DNA of 64,000 nucleotides from Deinococcus ruber (lineage in GTDB: Bacteria > Deinococcota > Deinococci > Deinococcales > Deinococcaceae): positions 124,001-188,000 of the forward strand of contig NZ_BMQL01000002.1 in the NCBI RefSeq assembly GCF_014648095.1, written 5' to 3'. Shown here one piece after another: positions 30,833 through 39,287 of the stretch. The translations under genes and the position numbers were made by a program. The first letter of the stretch is position 1. Each line of letters begins with the position of its first letter. The notes under the pieces are model-generated. The model was not told where the DNA came from, did not search any database, and saw only the letters and a list, made by a program, of their open reading frames with translations.

Positions 30833-31033
30833 GGATGGTTCCTTTCCTGGCGTCTTGCCCGGAAGTGCCGTCACACTAGCACGCGGCCCGGTCTTCCGAA
30901 ATGACCTGCCGCTCGGTGGCCCGAAGGGGTCTGGGGCGCGGCTGCCTGGGGAAGCACACCCCCCACCGCGTCCGAAAAACCTCACGGACAACAGTGAGAA
31001 ATGGCTTAGAATGTGAGGCCAGAGGTGGCACAC

Positions 31034-32563
31034 ATGGACTCAATCTCGCCGCTGGCCAAGATCTTGGCTGAAGCGAACGGTATCGACTGGCGCAACATCC
31101 CCGGCTCAGGGGACAGCGGCACCATCGTGGAACAGGATATTCTGAACTATCTTTCCCGCATTATGAGCGGCGACGAGGAGCCGCCAGCCACTCCGGTGGA
31201 CGAAGCGCCTCCCGGCTGGACAGGGCAGATGCCCCCGATGCCCGTCATGGGCAGCGCTGGCCTACAGGCACTGAGTGCCGCAGGCGTCGAGTCCGATATC
31301 ACCGAATTCGTGGCTCAGCACTCCGATGTCAAGGTCGAACCCGTCCTGAACGGCGTGCATGCCGCGCCTGTGATGGAGGCCGCGCCGGTTGCCGAACTGC
31401 CCAGGCAGCCTGAGATGCCCGCGGCCCTGCCCGAAGACGACGCCTCCAGCGAGAACGAAGATTTCGAGCTGGAAGAGGTCGAGACCGAAGTGCCAGAGGT
31501 GGTCGAGGTGCCCGCAGTGGCCGCCGAGGAACTGGCTCCGGCAGCGGTGTCTGTGCCCCCTGTGCCGATGCCCGCCGCCGTGCCGATGCCGGAAGTGCAG
31601 CCTGCCGCATCCCCGGTGGCAGCTCAGGCCGACGTGGCTCAGCCGCCTGCTCAGCCCGCCGCGGGCTTTGGACTGGGCGGCTTCCTGTCGCGCCTGTACC
31701 GCAAGCCCGCCGAATCTGCCGTGCCGCCAGTGGCAGCCCAGGCGACGCCTCAGCCTGCCGCCCCGGTGTCTGCCCCCGTCCCAGAGCCGATGATCGGAGT
31801 GGCGCACACCGAAACCCCCGCCGAACTGGTTCCGGCAGCCGTGTCCATGCCCATCGAAGTGGACGCCGCCGAAACCGAAGTGGTCGAACTCGATCAGGGT
31901 CAGCCTGCGGCGGAGCATGTGCCTGCTGCCGTCAGCAGCGACCTGGGCAGCTTCGTGCCCGACTCGGCAGTTCCGGTGGTCGAAGCCCCGTCTGTCGTCG
32001 TTGCCGCCGCGCCTGTGGCTGCCCCGGTGGTCGCGCCGCCTGTTCCCGCCGCGCCCGTCCTGCCTGCCGCTCAGGCAACGTCGGTGCCAGCAGCAGCCTC
32101 CGCCTTCGCGGGCGTGTCGCTGCGCCTGAATGCCAATGTGGCGGCGCTGATGACGGCGCAGTCTCAGCTCTCGGACGCACTGGGTCAGGACGTTCCGCTG
32201 AGCCTGCTGGTGGGCCGCGCCGCTGCCCGCAGCCTGGGTACGCTGGGTCTGTCCGGCGGCGCAGGTGTCACTCTTGCCGACGCTTCCGGTCAGGCACTGG
32301 CTGCCGATCTGTCGGGCGACTTCCGCACGTCGCTGGGCGCGTTGTCGCAGCGCAGCGGAGCCGCTCAGGGCCTGCTGGTGCTGGACGCCGCCGAACTGGG
32401 TCTGGACGAACTGCACGTCGGAGAGCGCAGCCTGAGTGTGGGCCGCAGCGAGGATGGCCGCGCCGTGTTGAGTCTGCGCGGCGATATGGATGCCCGTCGT
32501 GGGGCCAGCTTCCTGCATGAAGTGGCGGCGTTGCTGGAGACGCCGATTAAGCTGCTGTTCTAA
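31034..32563 (+). CDS. E3-binding-domain protein with degenerate acyltransferase-like C-terminus
   Basis: A protein of 509 residues. Residues 3-41 (ISPLAKILAEANGIDWRNIP, then SGTIVEQDILNYL) are a peripheral-subunit-binding domain as in the E2 of pyruvate/2-oxoacid dehydrogenase. A roughly 310-residue Ala/Pro/Val/Glu-rich linker follows. The last 150 residues (VSLRLNANVAALMTAQSQLS, VPLSLLVGRAAARSLG, SFLHEVAALLETPIKLLF) resemble the E2 catalytic domain shortened and without the HxxxDG active site. No lipoyl domain precedes it. It could dock to E3 (lipoamide dehydrogenase) as an adaptor. The start at 31034 has AGAGGTGG upstream; TAGAAT is at 31007. Confidence 0.72.
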   Translation: MDSISPLAKILAEANGIDWRNIPGSGDSGTIVEQDILNYLSRIMSGDEEPPATPVDEAPPGWTGQMPPMPVMGSAGLQALSAAGVESDITEFVAQHSDVKVEPVLNGVHAAPVMEAAPVAELPRQPEMPAALPEDDASSENEDFELEEVETEVPEVVEVPAVAAEELAPAAVSVPPVPMPAAVPMPEVQPAASPVAAQADVAQPPAQPAAGFGLGGFLSRLYRKPAESAVPPVAAQATPQPAAPVSAPVPEPMIGVAHTETPAELVPAAVSMPIEVDAAETEVVELDQGQPAAEHVPAAVSSDLGSFVPDSAVPVVEAPSVVVAAAPVAAPVVAPPVPAAPVLPAAQATSVPAAASAFAGVSLRLNANVAALMTAQSQLSDALGQDVPLSLLVGRAAARSLGTLGLSGGAGVTLADASGQALAADLSGDFRTSLGALSQRSGAAQGLLVLDAAELGLDELHVGERSLSVGRSEDGRAVLSLRGDMDARRGASFLHEVAALLETPIKLLF

Positions 32564-32579
32564 GGTGAATGGGGGAGGG

Positions 32580-32612
32580 GGCCGCTCTGGTTGGGCGGCC
32601 TTCTTCTTTTTT
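32580..32612 (+). terminator. terminator of the E3-binding-domain gene
   Basis: GGCCGC (32580-32585) pairs with GCGGCC (32595-32600), loop of 9, followed by TTCTTCTTTTTT. Confidence 0.85.
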
Positions 32613-32622
32613 GGGTTTTTTT

Positions 32623-32781
32623 GGCGGTTGGTTGGGAGGTAGGAGGCTGCTTAATTTCCCCACCCCCCAGCCCCCTACCCCAACGGGGCAGGGGGAGCTA
32701 AAAGAGCGTCAAGCGCTGTCGCCGTTGGGAAGCGGCGTGTTCTTGCTTCGCCCGTGGCAACGTTGCATCTTGTTGCAGCTA
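32623..32781 (+). repeat. GC-rich intergenic repeat, left copy
   Basis: It begins GGCGGTTGGTTGGGAGG, passes through CCCCCCAGCCCCCTACCC, the word AGAGCGTCAAGCGCTGTCGC and TTCTTGCTTCGCCCGT, and ends CATCTTGTT. The same order of words occurs on the other strand at 33130-33284 with few differences. It resembles the small non-coding repeats of Deinococcus genomes. Confidence 0.75.
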
Positions 32782-32937
32782 ACGCCGTCACCGCGCTGAC
32801 TCGCTCCAGTTGGCTCGGTTGCTCATTCCAGGCAAGTTGCCAACTTCGCCCCACACCGCCGCGACTCAATGCGCCCAAGGCGGTGCGGCGTCCGTGTGAA
32901 AGAGCTTCCAGACTTCGCCCCAGATCGTTTATTTTTT

Positions 32938-32965
32938 GTCAGAGCAGCACAAGCTCTGGCTTTTT
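32938..32965 (+). terminator. small hairpin with T run inside the repeat pair
   Basis: GTCAGAGC pairs with GCTCTGGC (one wobble) around a 7-nt loop, followed by TTTTT. It could stop a transcript on the plus strand. Confidence 0.5.
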
Positions 32966-33129
32966 GATGCTGTTAAAGCGGCCTATGCGGGAATGACAGG
33001 GCAGACAAAAAAAATGACTGACCAAGGGATGTGGGCGATTAAGGCCGCGCCCATGCAGAGCTTTGACGGCGCTAAATTGGGCACTTCTGGGGCAGAAACG
33101 AAGCGGCCTTACGCCGATCGTGGCGAAAT

Positions 33130-33284
33130 AGCGAACAAGATCAAACGTTGCAACGGGCGAAGCAAGAGCACGCCGCTTCCAGACGGCGACAGCGCTTGAC
33201 GCTCTGTTCGCTCCCCCCTGTCCCTCGGATAGGGGGGCTGGGGGGGTAGGCAACCAAAGTAGCATCCGACCTCCCAACCCGCCA
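33130..33284 (-). repeat. GC-rich intergenic repeat, right copy (inverted)
   Basis: Read on the minus strand it repeats the left copy (32623-32781): GGTTGGGAGGT, CCCCCCAGCCCCCCTA, AGAGCGTCAAGCGCTGTCGC, TCTTGCTTCGCCCGTTGCAA. It ends 8 bases from the 3' end of the cystathionine-synthase gene. Confidence 0.75.
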
Positions 33285-33292
33285 ATCCAACC

Positions 33293-34486
33293 TCAAGCCA
33301 GCGCCCGCTCCAACTCATCCAGCAGATCCACCACATCCTCGATCCCCACCGAAAACCGCAGCAGCCCCGGCGTAATCCCCAGCCGCCGTTTGTCGGCGTC
33401 CGGCAGCGCCCGGTGGCTGGTGCTCCACGGGTGCGACAGCGTGCTCATCACGTCGGCCAGGCTGGGAGCCAGCGGAATCCGTCCGGCCAGCCGCTTCACG
33501 AATTCGTCGGCGTCGTCCACTTCCAGCGCCATCATGCCGCCGAAGCCGTCGGGGTACAGATCCTGGGCCAGCAGAAACTGTGGGTGGCTTTCCAGACCGG
33601 GGTGATACACGCGCCGCACACGCGGATGGTTCTGCAACACGTCGGCGATGGCCTGCGCGTTGCCGCTGTGGGCACGCATCCGCAGGCCCAGCGTTTTGAG
33701 GCCCTGAAGCGTCATCCAGGCGTCAAATGCGCTGATGGTGCCGCCCAGCCGCAGCAGAACACGCCGGGCCTGCGACATCAGATCGGCCCGCCCGATGACT
33801 GCGCCGCCGAATGCGGTGCTGTGCCCGCTCAGGTACTTGGCGAGCGAGTGCGTGACGATATCTGCGCCGTGCTGCGCGGGCCGGAAGACGGCAGGCCCGG
33901 TAAAGGTGCTGTCCACGCTCAGCAGTGCGCCGCGTGCGTGGGCCAGCTCGGCCAGCTTCGGCACGTCGGTCACGGTCAGGAGCGGGTTGGTCAGGTTCTC
34001 GACGTGCAGCAGTTTCGTGTTCGGGCGGAAGGCCGCTGCCACCGCGTCCAGATCGAGCGCGTCCACGAAACTGACTTCGATGCCCAGCCGGGGCAGTTCG
34101 TCGCGCAGCAGGGCGTAGGTCACGCCGTACACCCGCTCGTCGGTGATGATGTGATCACCCGCCGACAGCACGCCCAGAAACGCCGCGCTGATGGCTGCCA
34201 TGCCGCTGGCAGCGCACACGGCGGCCTCGCAGCCCTCCAGCTCGGCCAGGGCGCGTTCCAGCGTGCTGGCGTTGGGCGTGCCGTTGCGGTAATAGAAATA
34301 GGCGTCCTGCTGGCCTGCCATGCCCGCTTCCAGGCTGTCCAGATCGGGAAAACTGTACACCGTGCTCTGATAGATCGGTTCGATCAGCGAGGTGCTGGCT
34401 GTCGGGCGGGCGTGCTCTCCGGCCCTCACGGCAAGGGTGGTCAGCGAGGGCGTGGGCTGCTGGTTGGACGGATCGGCGGGCGTCAT
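33293..34486 (-). CDS. trans-sulfuration PLP enzyme, cystathionine gamma-synthase/lyase family
   Basis: A 397-residue Cys/Met-metabolism PLP enzyme. [15 protein letters not shown] holds the phosphate-binding Tyr/Arg of the neighbouring subunit, [14 protein letters not shown] is the cofactor loop, and [15 protein letters not shown] contains the Schiff-base Lys. SHPWSTSHR near the end is the substrate-carboxylate site. The family makes or splits cystathionine or releases methanethiol, and motifs alone do not separate these. ATG 34486 is 6 bases after TATTCT (leaderless) and is divergent from the thioesterase with only 67 bases between. Its 3' end abuts an inverted repeat. Confidence 0.88.
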   Translation of the reverse strand: MTPADPSNQQPTPSLTTLAVRAGEHARPTASTSLIEPIYQSTVYSFPDLDSLEAGMAGQQDAYFYYRNGTPNASTLERALAELEGCEAAVCAASGMAAISAAFLGVLSAGDHIITDERVYGVTYALLRDELPRLGIEVSFVDALDLDAVAAAFRPNTKLLHVENLTNPLLTVTDVPKLAELAHARGALLSVDSTFTGPAVFRPAQHGADIVTHSLAKYLSGHSTAFGGAVIGRADLMSQARRVLLRLGGTISAFDAWMTLQGLKTLGLRMRAHSGNAQAIADVLQNHPRVRRVYHPGLESHPQFLLAQDLYPDGFGGMMALEVDDADEFVKRLAGRIPLAPSLADVMSTLSHPWSTSHRALPDADKRRLGITPGLLRFSVGIEDVVDLLDELERALA

Positions 34487-34553
34487 GCGGGCAGAATAGA
34501 GCGTCGGGCCGACTGTGCGCCCAGGGCACGTTTGTTTCGCTAAGCTGAGGGGC

Positions 34554-35000
34554 GTGAATGAACGTGACCTCCCCCCAGCCGAACGCCTGAAGCTGGTCAA
34601 CGAGCGCAGCGTGGGCCACCTGCCCGGCCTGATCGGCATCGTCTTTACCGAGATGACGCCCGAAGTGATCCGCGCCGAACTGACGATCCGCCCTGAGCTG
34701 CTGGCTCCCAACGGCTTTCTGCACGCCGCGACCGTTATCGCGCTGGCCGATACCGCCTGTGGCTACGGCTGCCGTCTGCTGCTGCCAGAGTCGGCGGTGG
34801 GCTTCACCACCATCGAACTCAAGTCCAATTTTCTGGGAACGGCGCTGGCGGGCACCATCACCTGCGAGGCCAAGCCCATTCACACGGGCCGCACCACCCA
34901 GGTCTGGGACGCCGAAGTCAGGAGCGCCGAGGGCAAGCGCATGGCCCTATTTCGCTGCACGCAGGCGGTGCTGTACGGCAAGGAGAAGGGGAAGGCGTGA
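34554..35000 (+). CDS. PaaI family thioesterase
   Basis: A 148-residue hotdog-fold protein. [20 protein letters not shown] is the PaaI signature (N..G..H......AD) with the catalytic Asp; [19 protein letters not shown] is the usual central strand pair. It hydrolyses acyl- or aryl-CoA thioesters. The start is GTG at 34554, 7 bases after TAAGCT. The divergent promoter overlaps that of the trans-sulfuration gene. A TGATG-type repeat begins 3 bases before its stop codon. Confidence 0.9.
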   Translation: MNERDLPPAERLKLVNERSVGHLPGLIGIVFTEMTPEVIRAELTIRPELLAPNGFLHAATVIALADTACGYGCRLLLPESAVGFTTIELKSNFLGTALAGTITCEAKPIHTGRTTQVWDAEVRSAEGKRMALFRCTQAVLYGKEKGKA

Positions 35001-35018
35001 TGGGTGATGCGTGATGAG
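34997..35018. repeat. TGATG-type dispersed repeat, copy 2 left arm
   Basis: Three units of TGATGNG at the stop codon of the thioesterase gene, with the inverted partner at 35081-35112. The spacer between them (agacgctgaaggc...) is similar in layout to that of copy 3 at 49.8 kb. Confidence 0.7.
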
Positions 35019-35077
35019 ACGCTGAAGGCGTGCCAGAGCAGTTCTAGTCCAGAATCTGACCTCACGGAAGGCATTCG

Positions 35078-35686
35078 ATGACGCATCCCTCATCACGCAT
35101 CCCTCATCACGGTTTTCCCGACCCGCTGACCCGCAGCATCGCCCAGGGCTATGCGGGCGGCTCCTTCCTGATGGACAACGGCGACGGCCTCCAGTGGTAC
35201 ACCGTGCGCGTGCGGGCGTTGGTGCCGCTGGGCGACGCCCTGCATATTCCCGGCAGTCTGAAGAAGCACTTAAGCCGCTTCGAGACGGCCATCGATACCG
35301 ATTTTGCGGGCGTGCTGGCGGGCTGCCGCGACCGCGAGGAAACCTGGATCAGCGACGAGCTGGCCGAGCTGTACCTGCATCTGCACCGCACCGGGCTGGC
35401 CCACAGCTTCGAAACGTATCAGGGCGGGCGACTGGCGGGCGGGGTGCTGGGGCTGGTGCTCGGCGGGGCCTTCATCGGGGAAACCATGTTCCACAGCGTC
35501 ACGCACGGCTCGAAGGTGGCGCTGGTGCGGCTGTCGCAACACCTGACCCAGCGCGGCTTCGCGTTTCTGGACGCCCAGATTCAGAATCCGCATCTGGCCC
35601 GCTTCGGCACCTACGAGGTGAGTGGGAAAGTGTACCGGGCGCTGCTGAAAGAGGCGCTGGGGAGGGAGGTGAGTCTCACTCCATGA
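35078..35686 (+). CDS. aat: leucyl/phenylalanyl-tRNA-protein transferase
   Basis: A protein of 202 residues. IAQGYAGGSFLMDNGD is the conserved entry of Aat, TWISDELAELYLHLHRTGLA the central helix region, and GGAFIGETMFHSVTHGSKVA with LDAQIQNPHLARFGTYEV the catalytic core. It transfers Leu or Phe to N-terminal Arg/Lys of proteins, marking them for ClpS/ClpAP. The ATG at 35078 has GGAAGG 6 bases upstream. Residues 2-11 (THPSSRIPHH) are translated from the right arm of a TGATG-type repeat, an extension not expected in the family. The stop overlaps the next start (ATGA). Confidence 0.9.
   Translation: MTHPSSRIPHHGFPDPLTRSIAQGYAGGSFLMDNGDGLQWYTVRVRALVPLGDALHIPGSLKKHLSRFETAIDTDFAGVLAGCRDREETWISDELAELYLHLHRTGLAHSFETYQGGRLAGGVLGLVLGGAFIGETMFHSVTHGSKVALVRLSQHLTQRGFAFLDAQIQNPHLARFGTYEVSGKVYRALLKEALGREVSLTP
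35081..35112. repeat. TGATG-type dispersed repeat, copy 2 right arm
   Basis: Units of CATCACGC and CATCCCT run through the first codons of aat. Confidence 0.7.
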
Positions 35687-36198
35687 TTCTTCCCAAGGTC
35701 CGCGATCCCCGGTTCATCACCCTCCGGCGGGGAGGAACCCTCACAGACGCCGATCACCGACTGCTGGCGCTGTGGGCGGCCACCTGCGCCGAGCACGTGC
35801 TGGAGCTGTTCGAGGCCGTGCAGCCCTTAGACCCCCGGCCCCGGCAGGCCATCCAGCAGATTCGGGCATGGACGCGGGGCGAGATCACCATGACCCAGTC
35901 GCGGGCAGCAGGCGGGCATGCGATGGCGGCGGCAAGGGTGCTGAGCGGAGCGGCCCGGCACGCGGCATATGCTGCCGGACAGGCGGCGGTGGTGGCGCAT
36001 GTGGCAGCCCACGAACTCGGTGCGGCAGCCTACGCGATCAAGGCCGTGCGGGCGGCGGCTCCCGAAGGTGAGGGCGAGCTTGCCGGGCGGCTGGAGTGTC
36101 GCTGGCAGCGCGAGCAGTTACCCGGTCAGATCCGCGAACTCGTGCTGGAAGATCAGCAGCTCAGAAACGGCATCTGCTGGTCGGTCTTCAGTGATTGA
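35683..36198 (+). CDS. putative immunity protein, Imm-5-like
   Basis: A 171-residue all-helical protein. The pattern DADHRLLALWAATCAEHVLELFE, then DPRPRQAIQQIRAWTRGEI, MTQSRAAGGHAMAAARV and HVAAHELGAAAYAIKAVRAA matches the Imm-5-like group annotated as immunity proteins of polymorphic toxin systems. No toxin gene is adjacent. It begins inside the last codons of aat (ATGA overlap) and ends exactly where a second copy of the aat 3' end begins (36199). It therefore looks like a one-gene cassette inserted at the end of aat. Immunity function is inferred from family only. Confidence 0.72.
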   Translation: MILPKVRDPRFITLRRGGTLTDADHRLLALWAATCAEHVLELFEAVQPLDPRPRQAIQQIRAWTRGEITMTQSRAAGGHAMAAARVLSGAARHAAYAAGQAAVVAHVAAHELGAAAYAIKAVRAAAPEGEGELAGRLECRWQREQLPGQIRELVLEDQQLRNGICWSVFSD

Positions 36199-36307
36199 CA
36201 GCCCGCATCTGGCGGGGTTCGGCACATATGCGGTGAGCGGGAAGATGTACCGGGCGCTGCCGAAAGAGGCGCTGGGGCGGGAGGTGAGCCTGCTGGACTT
36301 AGGGTGA
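36199..36307 (+). pseudogene. second copy of the aat 3' end
   Basis: In the frame of aat this stretch reads DSPHLAGFGTYAVSGKMYRA, then LPKEALGREVSL and a stop. It parallels NPHLARFGTYEVSGKVYRAL...KEALGREVSL at the end of the intact gene (35587-35686). The nucleotide match is about four in five over some 95 bases. It has no start and no upstream aat part. It is the displaced or imported 3' end left when the immunity gene was placed after aat. Confidence 0.88.
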
Positions 36308-36322
36308 AGCCGTCCGAGAGAC

Positions 36323-36841
36323 TCAGAACGGGGGAGGCGCGATGACGGTTCCGCTATCGGACATCCAGGAACCGTCGGGATTGACTTTCATCGGCACCAG
36401 CGTGCCTGTCACTGGTATCACGGCTGGTCGAGAGGTGCGTATCAGCAACACGGCGAAATCCATGCCGCATTTTCCGAATTTCTGCTGCGACGAAACCACG
36501 AATCCTTTGGGCACCGGGCTATTTGGACAGACCCAGAAAGGCCCTTTCTGAAGATCGGCTTTGGTGACGATCCAGCCAGGAAATGCGTAGCTGTTGGTGC
36601 GGCACTTTTTCGCGGATGGGTCTCGCGCAACGATTATCCAGTTGGGGAGCAGCCGCGCCGCCAGATCGTTGGAAACATCGCAGACCTCCAGACCTTTGCT
36701 CAGGGAAGCGAACCGAAACTCGGTTCCTCCCTGTCCGACACAGCCTGCTCGTACTTCTGTGACGACATATGATGTTGGAATGGTGGTAGAGCTGCACGAA
36801 GCGCTTACACTCAGCCCACCTGCTATCAGGAAGAGGAGCAT
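36323..36841 (-). CDS. secreted hypothetical protein
   Basis: A protein of 172 residues with a short signal sequence (MLLFLIAGGLSVSASC); the Cys may be a lipid attachment site, although Ser at -3 is not ideal. The mature part has five further cysteines (GCVGQ, EVCDV, KKCRT, WVCPN, KCGMD) that could form disulfides, and a Pro-rich end. I do not recognise the family. TACAGT lies 5 bases before the ATG, so it is probably leaderless. It is transcribed against aat and the immunity cassette and divergent from serA. Confidence 0.62.
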   Translation of the reverse strand: MLLFLIAGGLSVSASCSSTTIPTSYVVTEVRAGCVGQGGTEFRFASLSKGLEVCDVSNDLAARLLPNWIIVARDPSAKKCRTNSYAFPGWIVTKADLQKGPFWVCPNSPVPKGFVVSSQQKFGKCGMDFAVLLIRTSRPAVIPVTGTLVPMKVNPDGSWMSDSGTVIAPPPF

Positions 36842-37004
36842 AGTCCACTGTATCCCTCACTGCTTCATCGTGTTTCCCAAATGTCGTGTTGGGTGTGAGT
36901 CTGATCTATTCTTCCCTCTTCCCTCAATCCTCAATCCGTCCTCAACCTGCCACCGACTCAGACAAATTACCTCCCAGCCCTGGTGTACGGAGTACGCTAA
37001 GGTC

Positions 37005-38636
37005 ATGACTGCTCCCGCTGCCACGCCCGCCGCCCCCGGCGCTGCCCAACCGCAAGTTTTCCGCGTGCTGATCTGCGACGAGATGAACCCAGGCAACCTG
37101 GAACATGCGGGCTATGACATCGAGTACGTGGCGAACATGCCCCGCGAGGACATCCTGCGCCGCCTGCCGGAATTCGACGCCCTGATTACCCGCAGCCGCA
37201 CCAAAGTCGACCGTGAACTGATCGACGCGGCGGGCGAGCGTCTGAAGGTCATCGGGCGCGGTGGCGTGGGCGTGGATAATATCGACCTCGATTACGCCTC
37301 GCTGCGTGGTCTGCTGGTGCTGAACGCGCCCGAGAGCAACAACGTCTCGGCGGCAGAGCTGGCGATCATGCACCTGATGGCGGCGGCGCGTGGCCTGACC
37401 CGCAGCGACAGCAAGACCCGTGCGGGCGTGTGGGACCGTAAATTCCTGGGACTGGAACTGAAAGACCGCACGCTGGGCATCGTGGGGCTGGGGCGCATCG
37501 GCAGCATCGTGGCGAGCCGCGCTCAGGGCCTGCGAATGAATGTGGTGGCCTTCGATCCCTACGTGCCCGACAGCAAGTTCGAGCGGCTGGACGTGCGGCG
37601 GGCTGCCACGCTCGACGACCTGCTGACCAGCGTAGATTTCATCACGGTGCATACGCCCCTGACCGACGAGACACGCGGCATGATCGGAGCGGCGGAACTG
37701 GCGAAACTGCGAAAAGGCGCGATTGCCGTCAACGCGGCACGCGGGGGCATCATCGAAGAGCAGGCGCTGGTCGATGCGCTGTCTTCCGGGCATCTGTTCG
37801 CGGCGGGCATCGACGTGTTCGTAGACGAGCCGCCGACTGCCGATCACATCTTTCTGCATGCCCCCAATCTGGGCATCACGGCGCACCTGGGAGCCAACAC
37901 CGTCGAGGCGCAGGAGCGGGTGGGTGCAGAGATCGTCGAGCGCGTGCTGGCAGCGCTGAAGGGTGACGTGAGCAAGGGCGCGGTGAACGCCCCGGCTCTC
38001 GATGCCAAGACGATGGAAGCGCTGGGCGGCTACCTCGATCTCGGTTCCAAACTGGGCAAGATTCTGGCGCAACTGCTGCCGGGCGCGAGTGAGCTGGAGG
38101 TCAGCTTCCTGGGCGAATTTCCCGCCGATCCCACGCCCGTCCTGACCAGCCTGCTGATCGGGTATCTGGGGAACAGCACCGACGAGCACCCCAACATGAT
38201 CAACGCCCGCGCTCTGGCCCGCGAGCGCGGTCTGAGCGTGGCGACCCGCGAGCAGCCGGAAAGCCCCGATTACACCACCGAGGTGATCGTGAAAGCCACC
38301 CTGAAAGGCGCAGAGCGTGACCGCATCCGCACGGTGGGCGGCACGGTGTTCGGCAAGAGCGCGAGGCTCACGCGCCTGCGCGACTTCCGCGTCGAGCTGC
38401 AACCAGAGGGCTACATCCTGATCGCGTCCAACCAGGACAAGCCGGGCGCGGTGGCAAAACTGTCGAACCTGCTGGGCACCTGGGGCATCAACATCGCGGG
38501 CATGGCGCTGGGACGCGCCCAGAAGGGTGGTGAGGCGCTCTTCACGCTCACGCTCGACGAGGGCCTGAGTGCCGAACAGCTTCAGGCGGTGCGCGATCTG
38601 GATGTGATCGACTCGGCGTATCTGGTGCGGGTGTAA
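37005..38636 (+). CDS. serA: D-3-phosphoglycerate dehydrogenase, long form with ACT domain
   Basis: A protein of 543 residues. Substrate residues lie in ITRSRTKVD and VIGRGGVGVDNID; GIVGLGRIGSIVA is the NAD motif; catalytic Arg, Glu and His are in VNAARGGII, DVFVDEPP and ITAHLGANT. An intervening ASB domain follows and a C-terminal ACT domain (LIASNQDKPGAVAKLSNLLG) is present. It makes 3-phosphohydroxypyruvate, the first step of serine synthesis; the ACT domain suggests serine feedback. ATG 37005 is 6 bases after TACGCT. A class V aminotransferase follows two genes on. Confidence 0.96.
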   Translation: MTAPAATPAAPGAAQPQVFRVLICDEMNPGNLEHAGYDIEYVANMPREDILRRLPEFDALITRSRTKVDRELIDAAGERLKVIGRGGVGVDNIDLDYASLRGLLVLNAPESNNVSAAELAIMHLMAAARGLTRSDSKTRAGVWDRKFLGLELKDRTLGIVGLGRIGSIVASRAQGLRMNVVAFDPYVPDSKFERLDVRRAATLDDLLTSVDFITVHTPLTDETRGMIGAAELAKLRKGAIAVNAARGGIIEEQALVDALSSGHLFAAGIDVFVDEPPTADHIFLHAPNLGITAHLGANTVEAQERVGAEIVERVLAALKGDVSKGAVNAPALDAKTMEALGGYLDLGSKLGKILAQLLPGASELEVSFLGEFPADPTPVLTSLLIGYLGNSTDEHPNMINARALARERGLSVATREQPESPDYTTEVIVKATLKGAERDRIRTVGGTVFGKSARLTRLRDFRVELQPEGYILIASNQDKPGAVAKLSNLLGTWGINIAGMALGRAQKGGEALFTLTLDEGLSAEQLQAVRDLDVIDSAYLVRV

Positions 38637-38648
38637 CCCCTCACGGCG

Positions 38649-39170
38649 TTATTTCAGCCCGTTCATGGCGGCGTCGAGCTGAGCGGCGTACTTCGCGTAC
38701 AGTTTCTTGGTCACGTTCGCCGTCACCAGCAGCGTCTTCTGACCCTCCCGCGTCACGCGCAGATGGTTGTAGATCGGCGTATCCAGCCCGTCTACCCAGA
38801 ACTGTAAATCGATCCACTCGCGCCCGGCAGATTTGACGATGCCGCGCTTCACCCAGCGAAAGCCCGGTGTGGCGCTGATCGAACGTTCCAGACCGGCCTG
38901 CACCGGAGCCAGATCTCCGGCGGGAAGGGCGGTGTCGCGCAGGGCAAAGGCGATGTTCACTTCCCAGTGCGGGCCGGGCGTCGAATACACGGCGGTTGGT
39001 GGCAGGCCGCCGCGTGAATATTTGCTGTCGATGACGCTTTTGGGCATCGGCACGAAGCCAGCGGGAACGTCGATGCTGACGCTCGTTCCCGGCACGGTCA
39101 CGCGGGCGGCGTGTGCCGGGAAGCACAGCAGCAGAGCCAGTAGGGAAAGAACGCGGGTCGCAAGGGGCAT
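38649..39170 (-). CDS. secreted protein of unknown function
   Basis: A 173-residue protein with a clear signal peptide (MPLATRVLSLLALLLCFPAH to AARV). The mature part begins VTVPGTSVSIDVPAGFVPMP, followed by mixed strands and DLQFWVDGLDTPIYNHLRV, a pattern similar to small periplasmic proteins of the DcrB/PsbP-like fold, though I cannot confirm it. The start at 39170 is the only one that gives the signal peptide at the N-terminus. It is convergent with serA (12 bases apart) and divergent from the aminotransferase. Confidence 0.7.
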   Translation of the reverse strand: MPLATRVLSLLALLLCFPAHAARVTVPGTSVSIDVPAGFVPMPKSVIDSKYSRGGLPPTAVYSTPGPHWEVNIAFALRDTALPAGDLAPVQAGLERSISATPGFRWVKRGIVKSAGREWIDLQFWVDGLDTPIYNHLRVTREGQKTLLVTANVTKKLYAKYAAQLDAAMNGLK

Positions 39171-39287
39171 GCCTGATTGTGGCGGGCACGCTGCCGGGCT
39201 GTGTGATGGCAGGACGTACCCGCCTTCATGACCGGGGATGCTATGCAATTCGCCGCCTTGGTCGCTGGAACCCGTCAGAATACAGGC

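Larger units (their letters stand above)
32564..33292. other. 729-base gap holding an inverted pair of repeats
   Basis: No gene is supported. The segment contains a terminator (32580-32612), two inverted copies of a roughly 155-base repeat (32623-32781 and 33130-33284) and a small hairpin with T run (32938-32965). Short open frames here are made of repeat sequence. Confidence 0.7.

Noticed and set aside
32936..33199. 87-codon frame inside the inverted repeat pair
   Set aside because: It is translated largely from repeat sequence, has no ribosome site and resembles no protein.
32564..33292. Possible insertion sequence
   Set aside because: The inverted arms suggest a transposon, but there is no transposase frame and no visible target-site duplication.
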